Assembly (NCBI GenBank): GCA_964435965.1
Contig: CAYTBB010000004.1
Coordinates: 1 to 40,501 of the forward strand
Reading direction: 5' to 3'
Length of the DNA stretch: 40,501 nucleotides
Source of the DNA: 20-14-all-45-10 sp964435965
GTDB taxonomy: Bacteria > Chloroflexota > Dehalococcoidia > GIF9 > AB-539-J10
Shown: positions 33,542-40,501 of the stretch, piece after piece
How the letters are laid out: each line of letters starts with the position of its first letter
Numbering within the stretch: position 1 is the stretch's first letter
Translations under genes and position numbers: made by a program
The notes under the pieces: generated by a model
Seen by the model: the letters and a program-made list of their open reading frames with translations, nothing else
What the model was told of the DNA's origin: nothing
The model's database searches: none

Positions 33542-34210
33542 TTATCTCCCTCCGAACAGAGCAAAAAACCTATCTTGATATTCCGGAAACAGACCCCACC
33601 TATTTAACTCTGCCACCAATTCCGGGGCACGAGAAACGTCTCTCCTCACCTGGGCAAAAAGCTCCTCAATGTGATTTCGGGCATCTTTGGGCACCCCGCT
33701 GGCATCTATATTGAGAAAGCCTCTGCGGCGAAACTCAGCCACATTGGTCTGAATAGACCGGCTAGTCAGGTGATAGATAAACATAAGGAGCGATACATCC
33801 CATAATTCTTCCACTCCCTTAATTATGGCGCTCAAAGGGTCAGGCTCCTCCTCTAGCTGGGCATTGAGCTTACTTATCACCTGCCTTAGAGATTCGGAGA
33901 CAACGTTCATCTCCTTAGGTTGATTCTTATAGCGGTAGAAAACACCCGGCTCATCGGGATGCTCTCTAGCCATAATGCTAAGGTATTTTCTCGACTCCTC
34001 GCTGAAGCCTTCCAACTTAACCAGATAAGAAGGAGTAACAATCCTTGGTTTTTCCGCAATCACCTTCCCATCCCGGACCACACTGACATTTTCCGCCAAA
34101 CCGGTAATGACATAGTAATTCATAGTGGTACTGCCAAAAGTAGCCAGGTGCTGCTGCGGAGGCCGGATTAGCTCAGTGTGCTCCACAGCATATCTAATTC
34201 TTTCATCCAT
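33542..34210 (-). CDS. Conserved protein of unknown function
   Basis: The 222-residue soluble protein (from MDERIRYAVEHTELIRPPQQ) has an N-terminal beta-rich half (HLATFGSTTMNYYVITGLAE, DGKVIAEKPRIVTPSYLVKL) and a helical C-terminal half (PLSAIIKGVEELWDVSLLMF, RRGFLNIDASGVPKDARNHI). I do not recognise a family. ATG 34210 has AAGGGT about 6 bases upstream; an ATG at 34216 is the alternative. It ends one base from the HEPN gene's stop, convergently. No catalytic motif is apparent. Confidence 0.7.
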   Translation of the reverse strand: MDERIRYAVEHTELIRPPQQHLATFGSTTMNYYVITGLAENVSVVRDGKVIAEKPRIVTPSYLVKLEGFSEESRKYLSIMAREHPDEPGVFYRYKNQPKEMNVVSESLRQVISKLNAQLEEEPDPLSAIIKGVEELWDVSLLMFIYHLTSRSIQTNVAEFRRRGFLNIDASGVPKDARNHIEELFAQVRRDVSRAPELVAELNRWGLFPEYQDRFFALFGGR

Positions 34211-34264
34211 ATTCATACCCTTGCCTGCGATTTCCTCGCCGTGTTTGCACCACCTCTTCTTCCC

Positions 34265-34345
34265 ATCATTCTGACCCTCGCACTTCCTGTCATTCTGAGC
34301 CTAGCGAAGAATCTCGAGACCCTTCGCTAGCGCTCAGGGTGACAG
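34265..34345. repeat. TGTCATTCTGAG-type repeat
   Basis: CCTGTCATTCTGAGCCTAGCG, GAATCTCGAGACCC and GCGCTCAGGGTGACAG are present between the unknown protein and the MBL-fold gene. Confidence 0.65.
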
Positions 34346-34354
34346 TTAAGCTCC

Positions 34355-35080
34355 TTAAATAACCATCTTGACCAGGTGAAAATTACGCGCCACCTTATCC
34401 TTGCCAGCAATTATGCTGCCTGACTCGGTGCTATGACCGGGAACCAGGTATTCCACATCAAGCTGAGACAGCTTATCAATGCTCTTCCTTAATAAAGAAG
34501 GACTGCCGCCGGGAAAGTCTGCCCGGCCAATGCTGCCAGCAAAGACCACATCGCCACTTATCAATATCTTCTCCTCTTCCAGGTAAAGAGAAATCGAACC
34601 CGGAGTATGTCCTGGAGTAAGCAAAACCTTGATAGCTAACTTATTCTTAGCACCGAGGCTTAAATCACCCTCCTTAAGGTAAAAGAAGGGCTTAGCCTGT
34701 GGAGCCTTACTTCCAACCATATTATAAAAGTGCTTCCCCCTGTTACCATAAAATTCGTCCTCCTCCAGAGACAAAGTCATTAAAGCACCGCTTCTCTCCA
34801 CTACCAACTCAACAGCTTCAAAATGGTCCGGATGGCAATGGGTGCCAATTACCAAACCCACCTCTTCTACCCTGAAGCCATCCTTCTCCATAGCTTTGGT
34901 CAAGGAATCGAAGCAAGTCTCCCCAAGTTCATCCTTGATATGCCCCGGGTCAACCAATACATGGGGTCGCTCCCCCCGTAAAACGTGACACAAAAGGCTG
35001 GCGTTGCAGTTATTTCCCCTTCCTGCCCAGACATAGCAGTAAAAGTTCTCCGCCAATTGTATAGAGCTATGCTGAATCAT
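34355..35080 (-). CDS. Metallo-beta-lactamase-fold hydrolase
   Basis: The 241-residue protein (from MIQHSSIQLAENFYCYVWAG) has the MBL metal motif GTHCHPDHFEA (about residue 82), PGHTPGSISLYLE (about 158), SGDVVFAGSIGRADFPGG and a late PGHS. These are the features of glyoxalase II-like or Rv0786-type hydrolases, including the persulfide dioxygenase group, although the exact substrate cannot be read. The ATG at 35080 has AGGGTG 5 bases upstream; the GTG at 35086 would overlap the ribosome site. It is transcribed alone. Confidence 0.88.
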   Translation of the reverse strand: MIQHSSIQLAENFYCYVWAGRGNNCNASLLCHVLRGERPHVLVDPGHIKDELGETCFDSLTKAMEKDGFRVEEVGLVIGTHCHPDHFEAVELVVERSGALMTLSLEEDEFYGNRGKHFYNMVGSKAPQAKPFFYLKEGDLSLGAKNKLAIKVLLTPGHTPGSISLYLEEEKILISGDVVFAGSIGRADFPGGSPSLLRKSIDKLSQLDVEYLVPGHSTESGSIIAGKDKVARNFHLVKMVI

Positions 35081-35227
35081 AACCACACCCTGAAAAAATT
35101 AACTTTGACCCCTTCAATATTATAAGCTAAAATGCCTTTCAAGCAAAATTCAAATAACCGAAGTGAAATAAAAAGCATTTAGTTTTTCATCTTTAATTTT
35201 TGCTAAAGCTTAGAACTTAGTGCTATT

Positions 35228-35348
35228 GTCACCTGAACCCTTCGCATTTTGTCATTCTGAGGGGTGAGCCGAAGCCCTGAGTATAGCGAAGGGACAGCGA
35301 CCGAAGAATCTTGCTCAGGGTAAACTCCGTGAAGGCTCAGAATGACAG
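35228..35348. repeat. TGTCACCTGAA / TGTCATTCTGAG...CTCAGAATGACA repeat
   Basis: A copy of the main family from TTGTCATTCTGAGGGGTGAG to GGCTCAGAATGACAGG, immediately upstream of the ribosome site of the helical protein gene. Confidence 0.7.
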
Positions 35349-35357
35349 GGGAGGCAA

Positions 35358-35567
35358 ATGGGTAAGCTAAAGAGCGCCTGGGAAATTGCCCAAGAAAAAG
35401 CTGACCGGCTGGNNNNNNNNNNNNNNNNNNNNNNNNNNNNNNNNNNNNNNNNNNNNNNNNNNNNNNNNNNNNNNNNNNNNNNNNNNNNNNNNNNNNNNNN
35501 NNNNNNNNNNNNATGGGTAAGCTAAAGAGCGCCTGGGAAATTGCCCAAGAAAAAGCTGACCGGCTGG
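35358..35567. other. Assembly gap: 100 N between two identical 55-base sequences
   Basis: Bases 35358-35412 and 35513-35567 are identical over 55 positions, on both sides of exactly 100 N (35413-35512). Merging the copies puts the good ribosome site GGGGAGG (35349-35354) directly before the ATG of the gene that starts at 35513. There is no true second gene copy. Confidence 0.9.
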
Positions 35568-36124
35568 GCAAGCTATCAGCCGAAGAAATGCAGCGACAAA
35601 GGGAGCAAGAATGCCGTCAAATTGGCCGGGCAATAGCCCAAAGATATCTTGATAGTCCTGAGCCGCTACCATTAGCCATAGAGCTAAACAAGTACCAAGA
35701 GAAAAAAGACCTGGTGAGACAAGCAGCCCTAACTCACCTGACACAAGCTATCGATTTAAAGAGCTGGTCGGGGACGAGCCCCGACCCTACAAAGTATGAT
35801 AATCGTAGTGGCGGGATTTATCCCCGCCTGGAGAGAATTATCCAGGGAATAGCCGCAGTCGAGCCGAAATCAGAGTCAATCATAGAACGAATAATGGGGC
35901 TAGTTCAAGAATATGAGCAGCTGGCAGACAAGACAAGGCAAGCAATAGAAATCAAATGTCGGGAAACCTTGCATAAACTGAGAATCTCTGGAACAGCGGT
36001 GGGCAATATCAATATCGAGGCCACACCTCAGTGGCAACAAAGCTGGCACCTGTTAACCGAACCTCTTGAATCAAGGCTTGATAGCCTCAAACAGGAGCTA
36101 ATTAATAGCATTCCCTCTGTTTAG
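35513..36124 (+). CDS. Helical protein of unknown function with in-frame palindromic repeats
   Basis: The 203-residue protein begins MGKLKSAWEIAQEKADRLGK and is almost all charged helix, with likely coiled coils (about residues 1-80 and 105-200). No family is recognised with certainty; similar helical proteins occur widely in Dehalococcoidia. Residues about 83-105 (reading WSGTSPDPTKYDNRSGGIYP) are unlike the rest. They are encoded by two intergenic-type palindromes, GGTCGGGG-CCCCGACC (35766-35786) and GGCGGG-CCCGCC (35810-35828), which keep the frame open. The true ribosome site lies before the 55-base left copy at 35358 (see the assembly-gap entry). Confidence 0.75.
   Translation: MGKLKSAWEIAQEKADRLGKLSAEEMQRQREQECRQIGRAIAQRYLDSPEPLPLAIELNKYQEKKDLVRQAALTHLTQAIDLKSWSGTSPDPTKYDNRSGGIYPRLERIIQGIAAVEPKSESIIERIMGLVQEYEQLADKTRQAIEIKCRETLHKLRISGTAVGNINIEATPQWQQSWHLLTEPLESRLDSLKQELINSIPSV
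35766..35828. repeat. Two palindromic repeats inside a coding sequence
   Basis: GGTCGGGG (35766-35773) and CCCCGACC (35779-35786) form a perfect 8-base stem, followed by CTACAAAG; then GTAGTGGCGGG...CCCGCC (35806-35828) forms a second one. The first matches the intergenic hairpin at 2697-2720. Together they add about 20 codons in frame. Confidence 0.75.
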
Positions 36125-36233
36125 TCCCCTGCCCTATCAGCAAGATTTGCATTCTACACCATATGTGCTAAACTAAAGTAAGAGGACGTAGGAACTATAA
36201 GGATAATGGGGAATTAAACAGAAAGAGGATAAA

Positions 36234-36908
36234 ATGACTAAGGTATTCATAATTGATCAACAACCCTTGTTCCGCCAGGGCATACGTGTCTCGCTTTCCC
36301 ACATGACGGATATGGAGGTATCAGGGGAGGCTGATGTCAATGAAGAAATACTCTCCACGATTGAGACTTCGCCCCCCGATGTGGTGCTCTTGGGTACCAA
36401 TGCTGCCTTTCTCGATAGCTTAGAACTATGTCGTGCCATAAAACAACGCCTGCCCAGTGTGGCTACCATCATCCTCACTCCACAGCCGGAAGACAAGCAG
36501 CTTTTCCTGGCAATCAAAGCCCAGGTTTCGGCTTACCTGAGCCGGGATGTCAATGCCAATGAGCTGACGCAAGCTATCAGACGATGCGCCCGCGGTGAGC
36601 ACCCCATAAATGAAAACCTTGCCGACCGACCAAAGGTGGCCGAGCAGATACTACAGCAGTTTCAGGAACTCTCCAGGGAAAGAGAGGCTGCCACTTTCAT
36701 CTCACCGCTCACCCCCAGAGAAACAGAGATTCTCAATTATATGGCTCAGGGCTACCTCAATAAACAAATCGCTGAAGTGCTAAGTGTCAGCGAGCAGACC
36801 ATCAAAAATCACATAACCTCTATTCTCCGCAAGCTCAATGCCAATGCTCGCACTCACGCAGTAGTTATAGCCATAAAGAAAGGCCTGGTCTCCATCAGCC
36901 GGGCATAG
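36234..36908 (+). CDS. NarL/LuxR-type response regulator with degenerate receiver
   Basis: The 224-residue protein has an N-terminal receiver-like domain (1-125) and a C-terminal LuxR-type HTH (about 155-215: LTPRETEILNYMAQGYLNKQ, IAEVLSVSEQTIKNHITSIL). The receiver keeps the first acid (D8 of FIIDQQP) but at the phosphoacceptor position has Gly54 (PDVVLLGTNAAF, where LLD is expected), and the conserved Lys is Arg104 (YLSRD). It therefore cannot be phosphorylated in the usual way and is a pseudo-receiver, probably controlled by binding, abundance or partners. AGAGGATAAA precedes the ATG. No histidine kinase is nearby. Confidence 0.9.
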   Translation: MTKVFIIDQQPLFRQGIRVSLSHMTDMEVSGEADVNEEILSTIETSPPDVVLLGTNAAFLDSLELCRAIKQRLPSVATIILTPQPEDKQLFLAIKAQVSAYLSRDVNANELTQAIRRCARGEHPINENLADRPKVAEQILQQFQELSREREAATFISPLTPRETEILNYMAQGYLNKQIAEVLSVSEQTIKNHITSILRKLNANARTHAVVIAIKKGLVSISRA

Positions 36909-36954
36909 CCTGTTCCTCACCTGTTGTTGCAAGACACACTTCTCTCTTGTTATC

Positions 36955-37075
36955 GTGAGGCATCTCCCCTTTTTGTCATTGCGCGGCATCCTGACCCTGA
37001 GTAAAGCGAAGGGGAAGGATCATGCCGAAGCAATCTTAGGGATGGACTATGAAATTGCTTTGCTCACAATGATCT
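36955..37075. repeat. TTGTCATTGCGCGG-type repeat
   Basis: TTTTGTCATTGCGCGGCATCC, CCGAAGCAATCTTAGGG, GAAATTGCTTTGCTCACAATG. It is a decayed compound copy at the left boundary of the GC-rich segment. Confidence 0.6.
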
Positions 37076-37079
37076 AACA

Positions 37080-37381
37080 GGGGAAATGTTTTATGGTGCC
37101 GCAAGGAGGCGGCAAAGCCGCCGACGTCAGAGGGGTAGCAGGCGGCGCGACAAGGGGGCAAGGGCGGTGGCCCGAGAGCGAACACGGCCGCATGCCCGAA
37201 GGGATCGGCCGCTCGCAGAGCGAAGGGCCAGGAGGGGATGGGGTTGGGAATGGAACGCAAACTGAGCGGGATGGCGCAATCGGCTGCTGAGGCCGAGGGT
37301 TGAGGTTGTTCGGGCTGTTGGAGGTGGAGCGGGAGTGGCGATGGGGGGTGCGCGAGGTTGGGACTGTAGCCTGTCTGGGTT
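37080..37381. other. GC-rich, hairpin-rich segment without a convincing gene
   Basis: This stretch is far richer in G and C than its left neighbour. It holds GGCGGCAAAGCCGCC (37110-37124) and repeated CGGCCG pieces (about 37185-37212). Short frames exist on both strands but are low-complexity and overlap each other. It may be the downstream end of the acquired module, a recombination scar, or a structured RNA. Confidence 0.4.
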
Positions 37382-38041
37382 CTAGCTATGTGACAGGGCG
37401 ATTTGGAGGGAGTCCCTAAGCTGCGAGAAGGCTTCGTGATCGAGGGGCCAATAATTGGCCTGGGCTGCCTGTCCGAGGCGCTTTTCTGGGTCCGGCCTGG
37501 ACGCGAGGAAGGCGTGTATCTTGGCTTTCGACAGGTTACGGGGTAGGTTGTGGCCTTCCTGCTGGAGGCACTGAAAGTAGCGGGCGACGCAGGGCATGGC
37601 TGGATCCGACGCGACGGCTCTAAGGCAGAGGTCTTCTAACATGCCGGACTCGGTTTCGTTGGGGAGAATGATAACCGTCACGTGGGGAGTACTGTTGGTG
37701 GGCAGTCGAGCGCGTTGAGGGGCAGGCAAATTGACGTTCTTGAGGGCAGCGCAGACGCTTCGAAAAGCGGCCGTTGGGTTGTCATTGGCGTCTCTGACGA
37801 TGCACAGGGAGGTGACGTTGTCGAAGTTGGGGGATAATTTCAGCAGTTTCAGGTTGCCTCGCAATTTGGTTTTGCCGCCGATGGGCATAATTTGGATGTC
37901 GTGGGCCTGGATGTGCTGTGCGAACCTGCAAAAGAAAAGCTGATCATCTACGCCTTCTACTACGAGGAGGTTACGCTGCGTGATCTGGATGGACTGCGTG
38001 ATGTCGATTGGGTGCGTGCCCTCGATGCGATCGTTGGCCAC
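37382..38041 (-). CDS. TOPRIM-like nuclease subunit (DUF3226-like)
   Basis: The 219-residue protein has the order of a DUF3226/TOPRIM domain: LLVVEGVDDQLFF with E29 and DD 32-33, GGKTKLRGNL (about 55-64), LCIVRDANDNP with D84 and D87, and ILPNETESGMLEDLCL with E136. These acidic residues match the metal site of OLD-type nucleases and AriB-like effectors. It starts with GTG, which overlaps the ATPase gene's TAG stop by one base (TAGTG), so the two are translationally coupled. In OLD and PARIS-type systems an ABC-type ATPase controls a TOPRIM nuclease that acts on phage infection. A role in phage defence is inferred from this pairing. Confidence 0.78.
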   Translation of the reverse strand: MANDRIEGTHPIDITQSIQITQRNLLVVEGVDDQLFFCRFAQHIQAHDIQIMPIGGKTKLRGNLKLLKLSPNFDNVTSLCIVRDANDNPTAAFRSVCAALKNVNLPAPQRARLPTNSTPHVTVIILPNETESGMLEDLCLRAVASDPAMPCVARYFQCLQQEGHNLPRNLSKAKIHAFLASRPDPEKRLGQAAQANYWPLDHEAFSQLRDSLQIALSHS

Positions 38042-39189
38042 TATCGCACCTCAAAGCGTTCTTCGATCGCGGCTGTAAGGGTGTCTCGGTCGTAGGTGAC
38101 AGCACGGATGGTTTCGTTGCTGCGCTCTAAGCGGTGTAGGCGGAAGTCGTATTTGTCGCTTTGTGCGAATGCTGTATGGGCCGCCTTGATGCACTCTAGG
38201 CTGTGGGTGGTGGCGAAGACCTGAGTGTTGAATTGGCGGGCCACTGTGGCGATTGCAGCCCAGACCTTGAGGATGATGGAGTGGTGGAGGCCATTCTCGG
38301 CCTCGTCTACGAGCACTACTCCGTTCGGTGCGTTCATGATACGTAGGACGAGCGTTGCGAGGCGAACCATGCCGTCGCCCATCAGGGGGAGAGGTACGAG
38401 GCGGCCCACGCCGATGTCTCCATGCAGCCTTGGCTCGCCTCCGGCGGTCACCATTGAGAGGCGGGTGAGGCGTGGCTCGAGGAGTTGGAGAACTCGTAGA
38501 AGGACGTCTTGCCTGCCCTCGATGTCGATCCTGCCGAAGAGCTCGGCCTCTTCCCGCGCGGGAATAGACATGCGGGCCGGTAGGATGTATGTGGGGAAGG
38601 GGGGAGGTGGTGCGACGGGGGTGGTTGCGATGCCGGCGGGGTTGAGGATCAGGTAGTAGGTGGCGGTCGTTTCTCTGTGCTTGTAGTAGAGCTTTAAGAC
38701 TTGGGTGACCTCTGATGATGCGAGGGTAGGCTGTGAGGGGCGTGAGGTGTCTTCTTGTGGGGGATGAGCAATTTGGGCGAGCTCGTGTGGGTCGGTGACG
38801 ACCGTTAGGCGGAGGAGGCGTTTGCCTGTTTGTTCATCTTGCCCGAGCAACTCAACTGGGTTTGAGGTGTTAAAACGGGCGAACAGGGAGTCCCAAGGGG
38901 TTGCAGCCGACGGCCGCAAATCAACCGTCATGCCCCCGATGCCTCGGAAGGCATTTAGGTTGAGGGTTAGTCGTGGATTGTATGCGCCGCAGTGGAGGAA
39001 GAGGGCTTCGAGGAAGGCGGTCTTGCCTACATTGTTGACGCCTGCGATCAGGTTAACCCTTTCCAGATCGGTGAGGGCGAGCTTGGGGAAGCACCGAAAG
39101 TTGTCGATTCGAAATGAAGTGTACGTCGCTGGCCTCCTAACGTTGTTGTTCCCCGCGGGGTGGTATAAGAGGAGCCCGCGGTCGACCAA
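38041..39189 (-). CDS. AAA/ABC-type ATPase of an OLD/PARIS-like two-gene module
   Basis: The 382-residue protein (start TTG 39189) belongs to the AAA_15/AAA_21 group: SFRIDNFRCFPKLALTDLER, Walker A GVNNVGKT (residues 50-57), a long middle domain, Walker B VVLVDEAENGLHHS (about 290), and ATTHSLECIKA with the H-switch (about 330). This is the build of the ATPase part of OLD nucleases, AriA and related defence ATPases. No nuclease domain is fused to it; the TOPRIM partner is the next gene (37382-38041). Codon and base use are much more GC-rich than in the pilus genes. No ATG start or clear ribosome site is seen, and the promoter lies 17 bases upstream. Confidence 0.82.
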   Translation of the reverse strand: MVDRGLLLYHPAGNNNVRRPATYTSFRIDNFRCFPKLALTDLERVNLIAGVNNVGKTAFLEALFLHCGAYNPRLTLNLNAFRGIGGMTVDLRPSAATPWDSLFARFNTSNPVELLGQDEQTGKRLLRLTVVTDPHELAQIAHPPQEDTSRPSQPTLASSEVTQVLKLYYKHRETTATYYLILNPAGIATTPVAPPPPFPTYILPARMSIPAREEAELFGRIDIEGRQDVLLRVLQLLEPRLTRLSMVTAGGEPRLHGDIGVGRLVPLPLMGDGMVRLATLVLRIMNAPNGVVLVDEAENGLHHSIILKVWAAIATVARQFNTQVFATTHSLECIKAAHTAFAQSDKYDFRLHRLERSNETIRAVTYDRDTLTAAIEERFEVR

Positions 39190-39206
39190 TTCGCTTTGCT
39201 TTTAGT

Positions 39207-39234
39207 ATTATAGCCTACTTAGGGGTGTTGTCAA
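39207..39234 (-). promoter_or_regulatory. Near-consensus sigma-70 promoter of the ATPase-TOPRIM operon
   Basis: On the minus strand a perfect TTGACA (39229-39234) and a perfect TATAAT (39207-39212) are 16 bases apart. The transcript should start near 39200, only about 10 bases before the TTG start at 39189. It is the strongest promoter match in the window. Confidence 0.75.
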
Positions 39235-39371
39235 GCTTTGGCGTCGCTTGGGGGGTGGTTGGGGGTGGGCTGTTTGCGATGTCGGCCTTGCTTTTGTTGT
39301 TTGACTCCCCTTTATTCTTTTTGGGACTCCGATGGTTTCCTTTTCTGAACTGCTAATAAGCTGACAGCTTT

Positions 39372-40501
39372 TTAGGGTGCGGCAAGGGTGAGCCTCTGGG
39401 CATAGCGAGCCTCTCTTCGGCTGTAATCGACCTGGATGGCCATGACACGATAAAGCTTACTCGAGATCCCGCAGCGCTCGTCGGTGACGGTGATGACATC
39501 GTAGAGCTCCTGGCCGCAGTTGACAGGAACGGTTATTTGACCCCCCTCAGCCTCTAAGGAACTCTTTCGTAGGATAGCATCGGCTCTCTCCTGGGCCCTG
39601 GTGGCATTTTCCAGGTTGGGGTCATAATCTGGCTGGAAGTTGTCTATGGCGAGCTCAAGATTGTCCCAATCGAAGGCTGAGGCGATGATGTTGGCATCCT
39701 CGGCGTCTCGGCCGATGGCTCTGGCATGGGTGAGCGGGACGGCCTGACGATATTCGCCAGCCAGGGTATGGTGATAGCCTGGAGCGTTCTTATACTCGTA
39801 GCAGGACGAATCAGGATATTGATGATCTGCTCCCCTGGGCTCCTTGGTGGTGGCGACGGTGTAATCCAGGGCAGCAGAATACCGCTGGTAATCGAGCAGA
39901 TCAGGGACCATAGCCAGTAATCTCCTGACGGCAGCGTCCCCTGGCTGCCCGGGGTTAACGATAAACTCAGGCCTAAGGCTATTTATAGCAGTACTGCGGT
40001 TGCAAAGGTTGCAGAGGCAAATACCCCACCTGCAGAGCATACGTTTGATAAGCTGCCAGACGGTTTCAGGAAGCACGGGGAACCAGGCAAAGTTCCATCT
40101 CAGCTGAGTGCGGGCGAGCCACCGGTCGGATAGGCCCCAACCGTCTAAACAGTGAAGGACGAAGGTTGACTGGTTGGGATACGCTGATAAGTAATCCCAG
40201 CCGTCTATCCAGTAGACGCCTGCCTGGGAGGCTTCGTTTGGGGAATGACACGTCCAGACCACAGTATTGTCCACAACCGTTTCTCCCAGCACGGTGGGCC
40301 AAGTAGGCTCGGTAGTAGCGTGGGAAGTGCCTGCCGTGGTGCATTCATAAAAAAAGCCAGTTTCCTTCCCCGCGGTCGGGACAATGATATCGCCCTCGGC
40401 ATAAGGGGTGGCTGATTCCCAAGTTGGCGGCGAGGTTCGATAGCCCAGCTTAAGGACCACTTCGCTTCGCTTTTTTAGGCTGGCCAGGCTTCCGCTGCCA
40501 G
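39372..40501 (-). CDS. Phage-tail-like (baseplate/hub) protein, 5' end outside window
   Basis: The frame stays open to the window edge (376 codons visible), so the N-terminus is missing; the GTG at 40460 is not necessarily the start. Near the N-terminal side are TPYAEGDIIVP, FYECTTAGTSHATTEPTWP and TVVWTCHSP, the small carbohydrate-binding-like fold frequent in phage tail proteins. The C-terminal part (ADAILRKSSLEAEGGQITVP, VNCGQELYDVITVTDERCGI, then YRVMAIQVDYSRREARYAQ) resembles tail hub or baseplate proteins. Two CxxC pairs occur in the middle (GICLCNLCNR). It suggests a prophage, a tailocin-like element or a phage-derived structure to the right of the window. Confidence 0.7.
   Translation of the reverse strand, partial: GSGSLASLKKRSEVVLKLGYRTSPPTWESATPYAEGDIIVPTAGKETGFFYECTTAGTSHATTEPTWPTVLGETVVDNTVVWTCHSPNEASQAGVYWIDGWDYLSAYPNQSTFVLHCLDGWGLSDRWLARTQLRWNFAWFPVLPETVWQLIKRMLCRWGICLCNLCNRSTAINSLRPEFIVNPGQPGDAAVRRLLAMVPDLLDYQRYSAALDYTVATTKEPRGADHQYPDSSCYEYKNAPGYHHTLAGEYRQAVPLTHARAIGRDAEDANIIASAFDWDNLELAIDNFQPDYDPNLENATRAQERADAILRKSSLEAEGGQITVPVNCGQELYDVITVTDERCGISSKLYRVMAIQVDYSRREARYAQRLTLAAP

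Noticed and set aside
37036..37290. Overlapping frames on both strands in the GC-rich segment
   Set aside because: Both are low-complexity, overlap each other, show no domain and are typical of GC-rich non-coding DNA.
38225..38656. Long plus-strand frames opposite the ATPase gene
   Set aside because: They are GC-rich shadows of the ATPase, whose Walker A, Walker B and H-switch motifs are clear on the minus strand.
1..40501. tRNA or rRNA genes
   Set aside because: No cloverleaf-like or rRNA-like stretch was recognised by eye; a tRNAscan-SE run would settle this.

Overview
The window looks like a chromosomal contig from an uncultured Chloroflexota bacterium, most likely of the Dehalococcoidia. 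This is inferred from gene content rather than a search: a bacterial Elp3 (the bacterial Elp3 structure comes from Dehalococcoides mccartyi), GH3-family adenylating enzymes, a TackOD1-like zinc-ribbon protein, a PaREP1/HEPN protein, and very many small palindromic intergenic repeats. Two runs of exactly 100 N (2547-2646 and 35413-35512) are each flanked by an identical 55-base sequence. They look like unmerged contig overlaps and not missing DNA.

Layout. 1-2460: the end of a LivH-type permease, a HAD phosphatase, an Mth938-type protein and a small membrane protein. 2741-4814: a divergent pair, Elp3 and a Trm9/ALKBH8-like methyltransferase, which together could make an esterified wobble uridine (mcm5U). 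4968-8000: a large 7TM-GAF-GAF-GGDEF-HD-GYP cyclic-di-GMP protein. 8178-12943: a tandem duplication of a ribbon-helix-helix-like gene plus a GH3-family gene, followed by a winged-helix regulator (13137-13412) lying between two MITE-like elements. 13859-16909: a signal-peptide-bearing, membrane-anchored beta-propeller surface protein.

17290-33155 is a type IV pilus region: PilB-like ATPase, PilC, two pseudopilins, a large PilX/DUF3344 tip-like protein, PilO, a PilM-PilN fusion, PilT, the major pilin (opposite strand), a TackOD1-like zinc-ribbon protein (opposite strand) and prepilin peptidase PilD. The PilB-like ATPase and the zinc-ribbon protein both carry two copies of the same degenerate Mrr-like (restriction-endonuclease-fold) domain. 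pilB, the pseudopilin operon and pilT share an upstream motif, TAGTAC-N18-AGGACTAAA, with identical spacing. A toxin-antitoxin pair with a nonsense-mutated RelE toxin and a truncated GIY-YIG gene lie among them.

33188-36908 holds a HEPN/PaREP1 protein, an unknown conserved protein, a metallo-beta-lactamase-fold hydrolase, a helical protein whose gene contains two intergenic-type palindromes in frame, and a LuxR/NarL-type regulator whose receiver lacks the phosphoacceptor aspartate. 37080-39240 has visibly different, GC-rich composition and carries a two-gene AAA ATPase + TOPRIM (DUF3226-like) operon behind a near-consensus promoter, a probable OLD/PARIS-like defence module. The right edge (39372-40501) is the 3' part of a phage-tail-like gene, suggesting that the right end is mobile or prophage-derived DNA.
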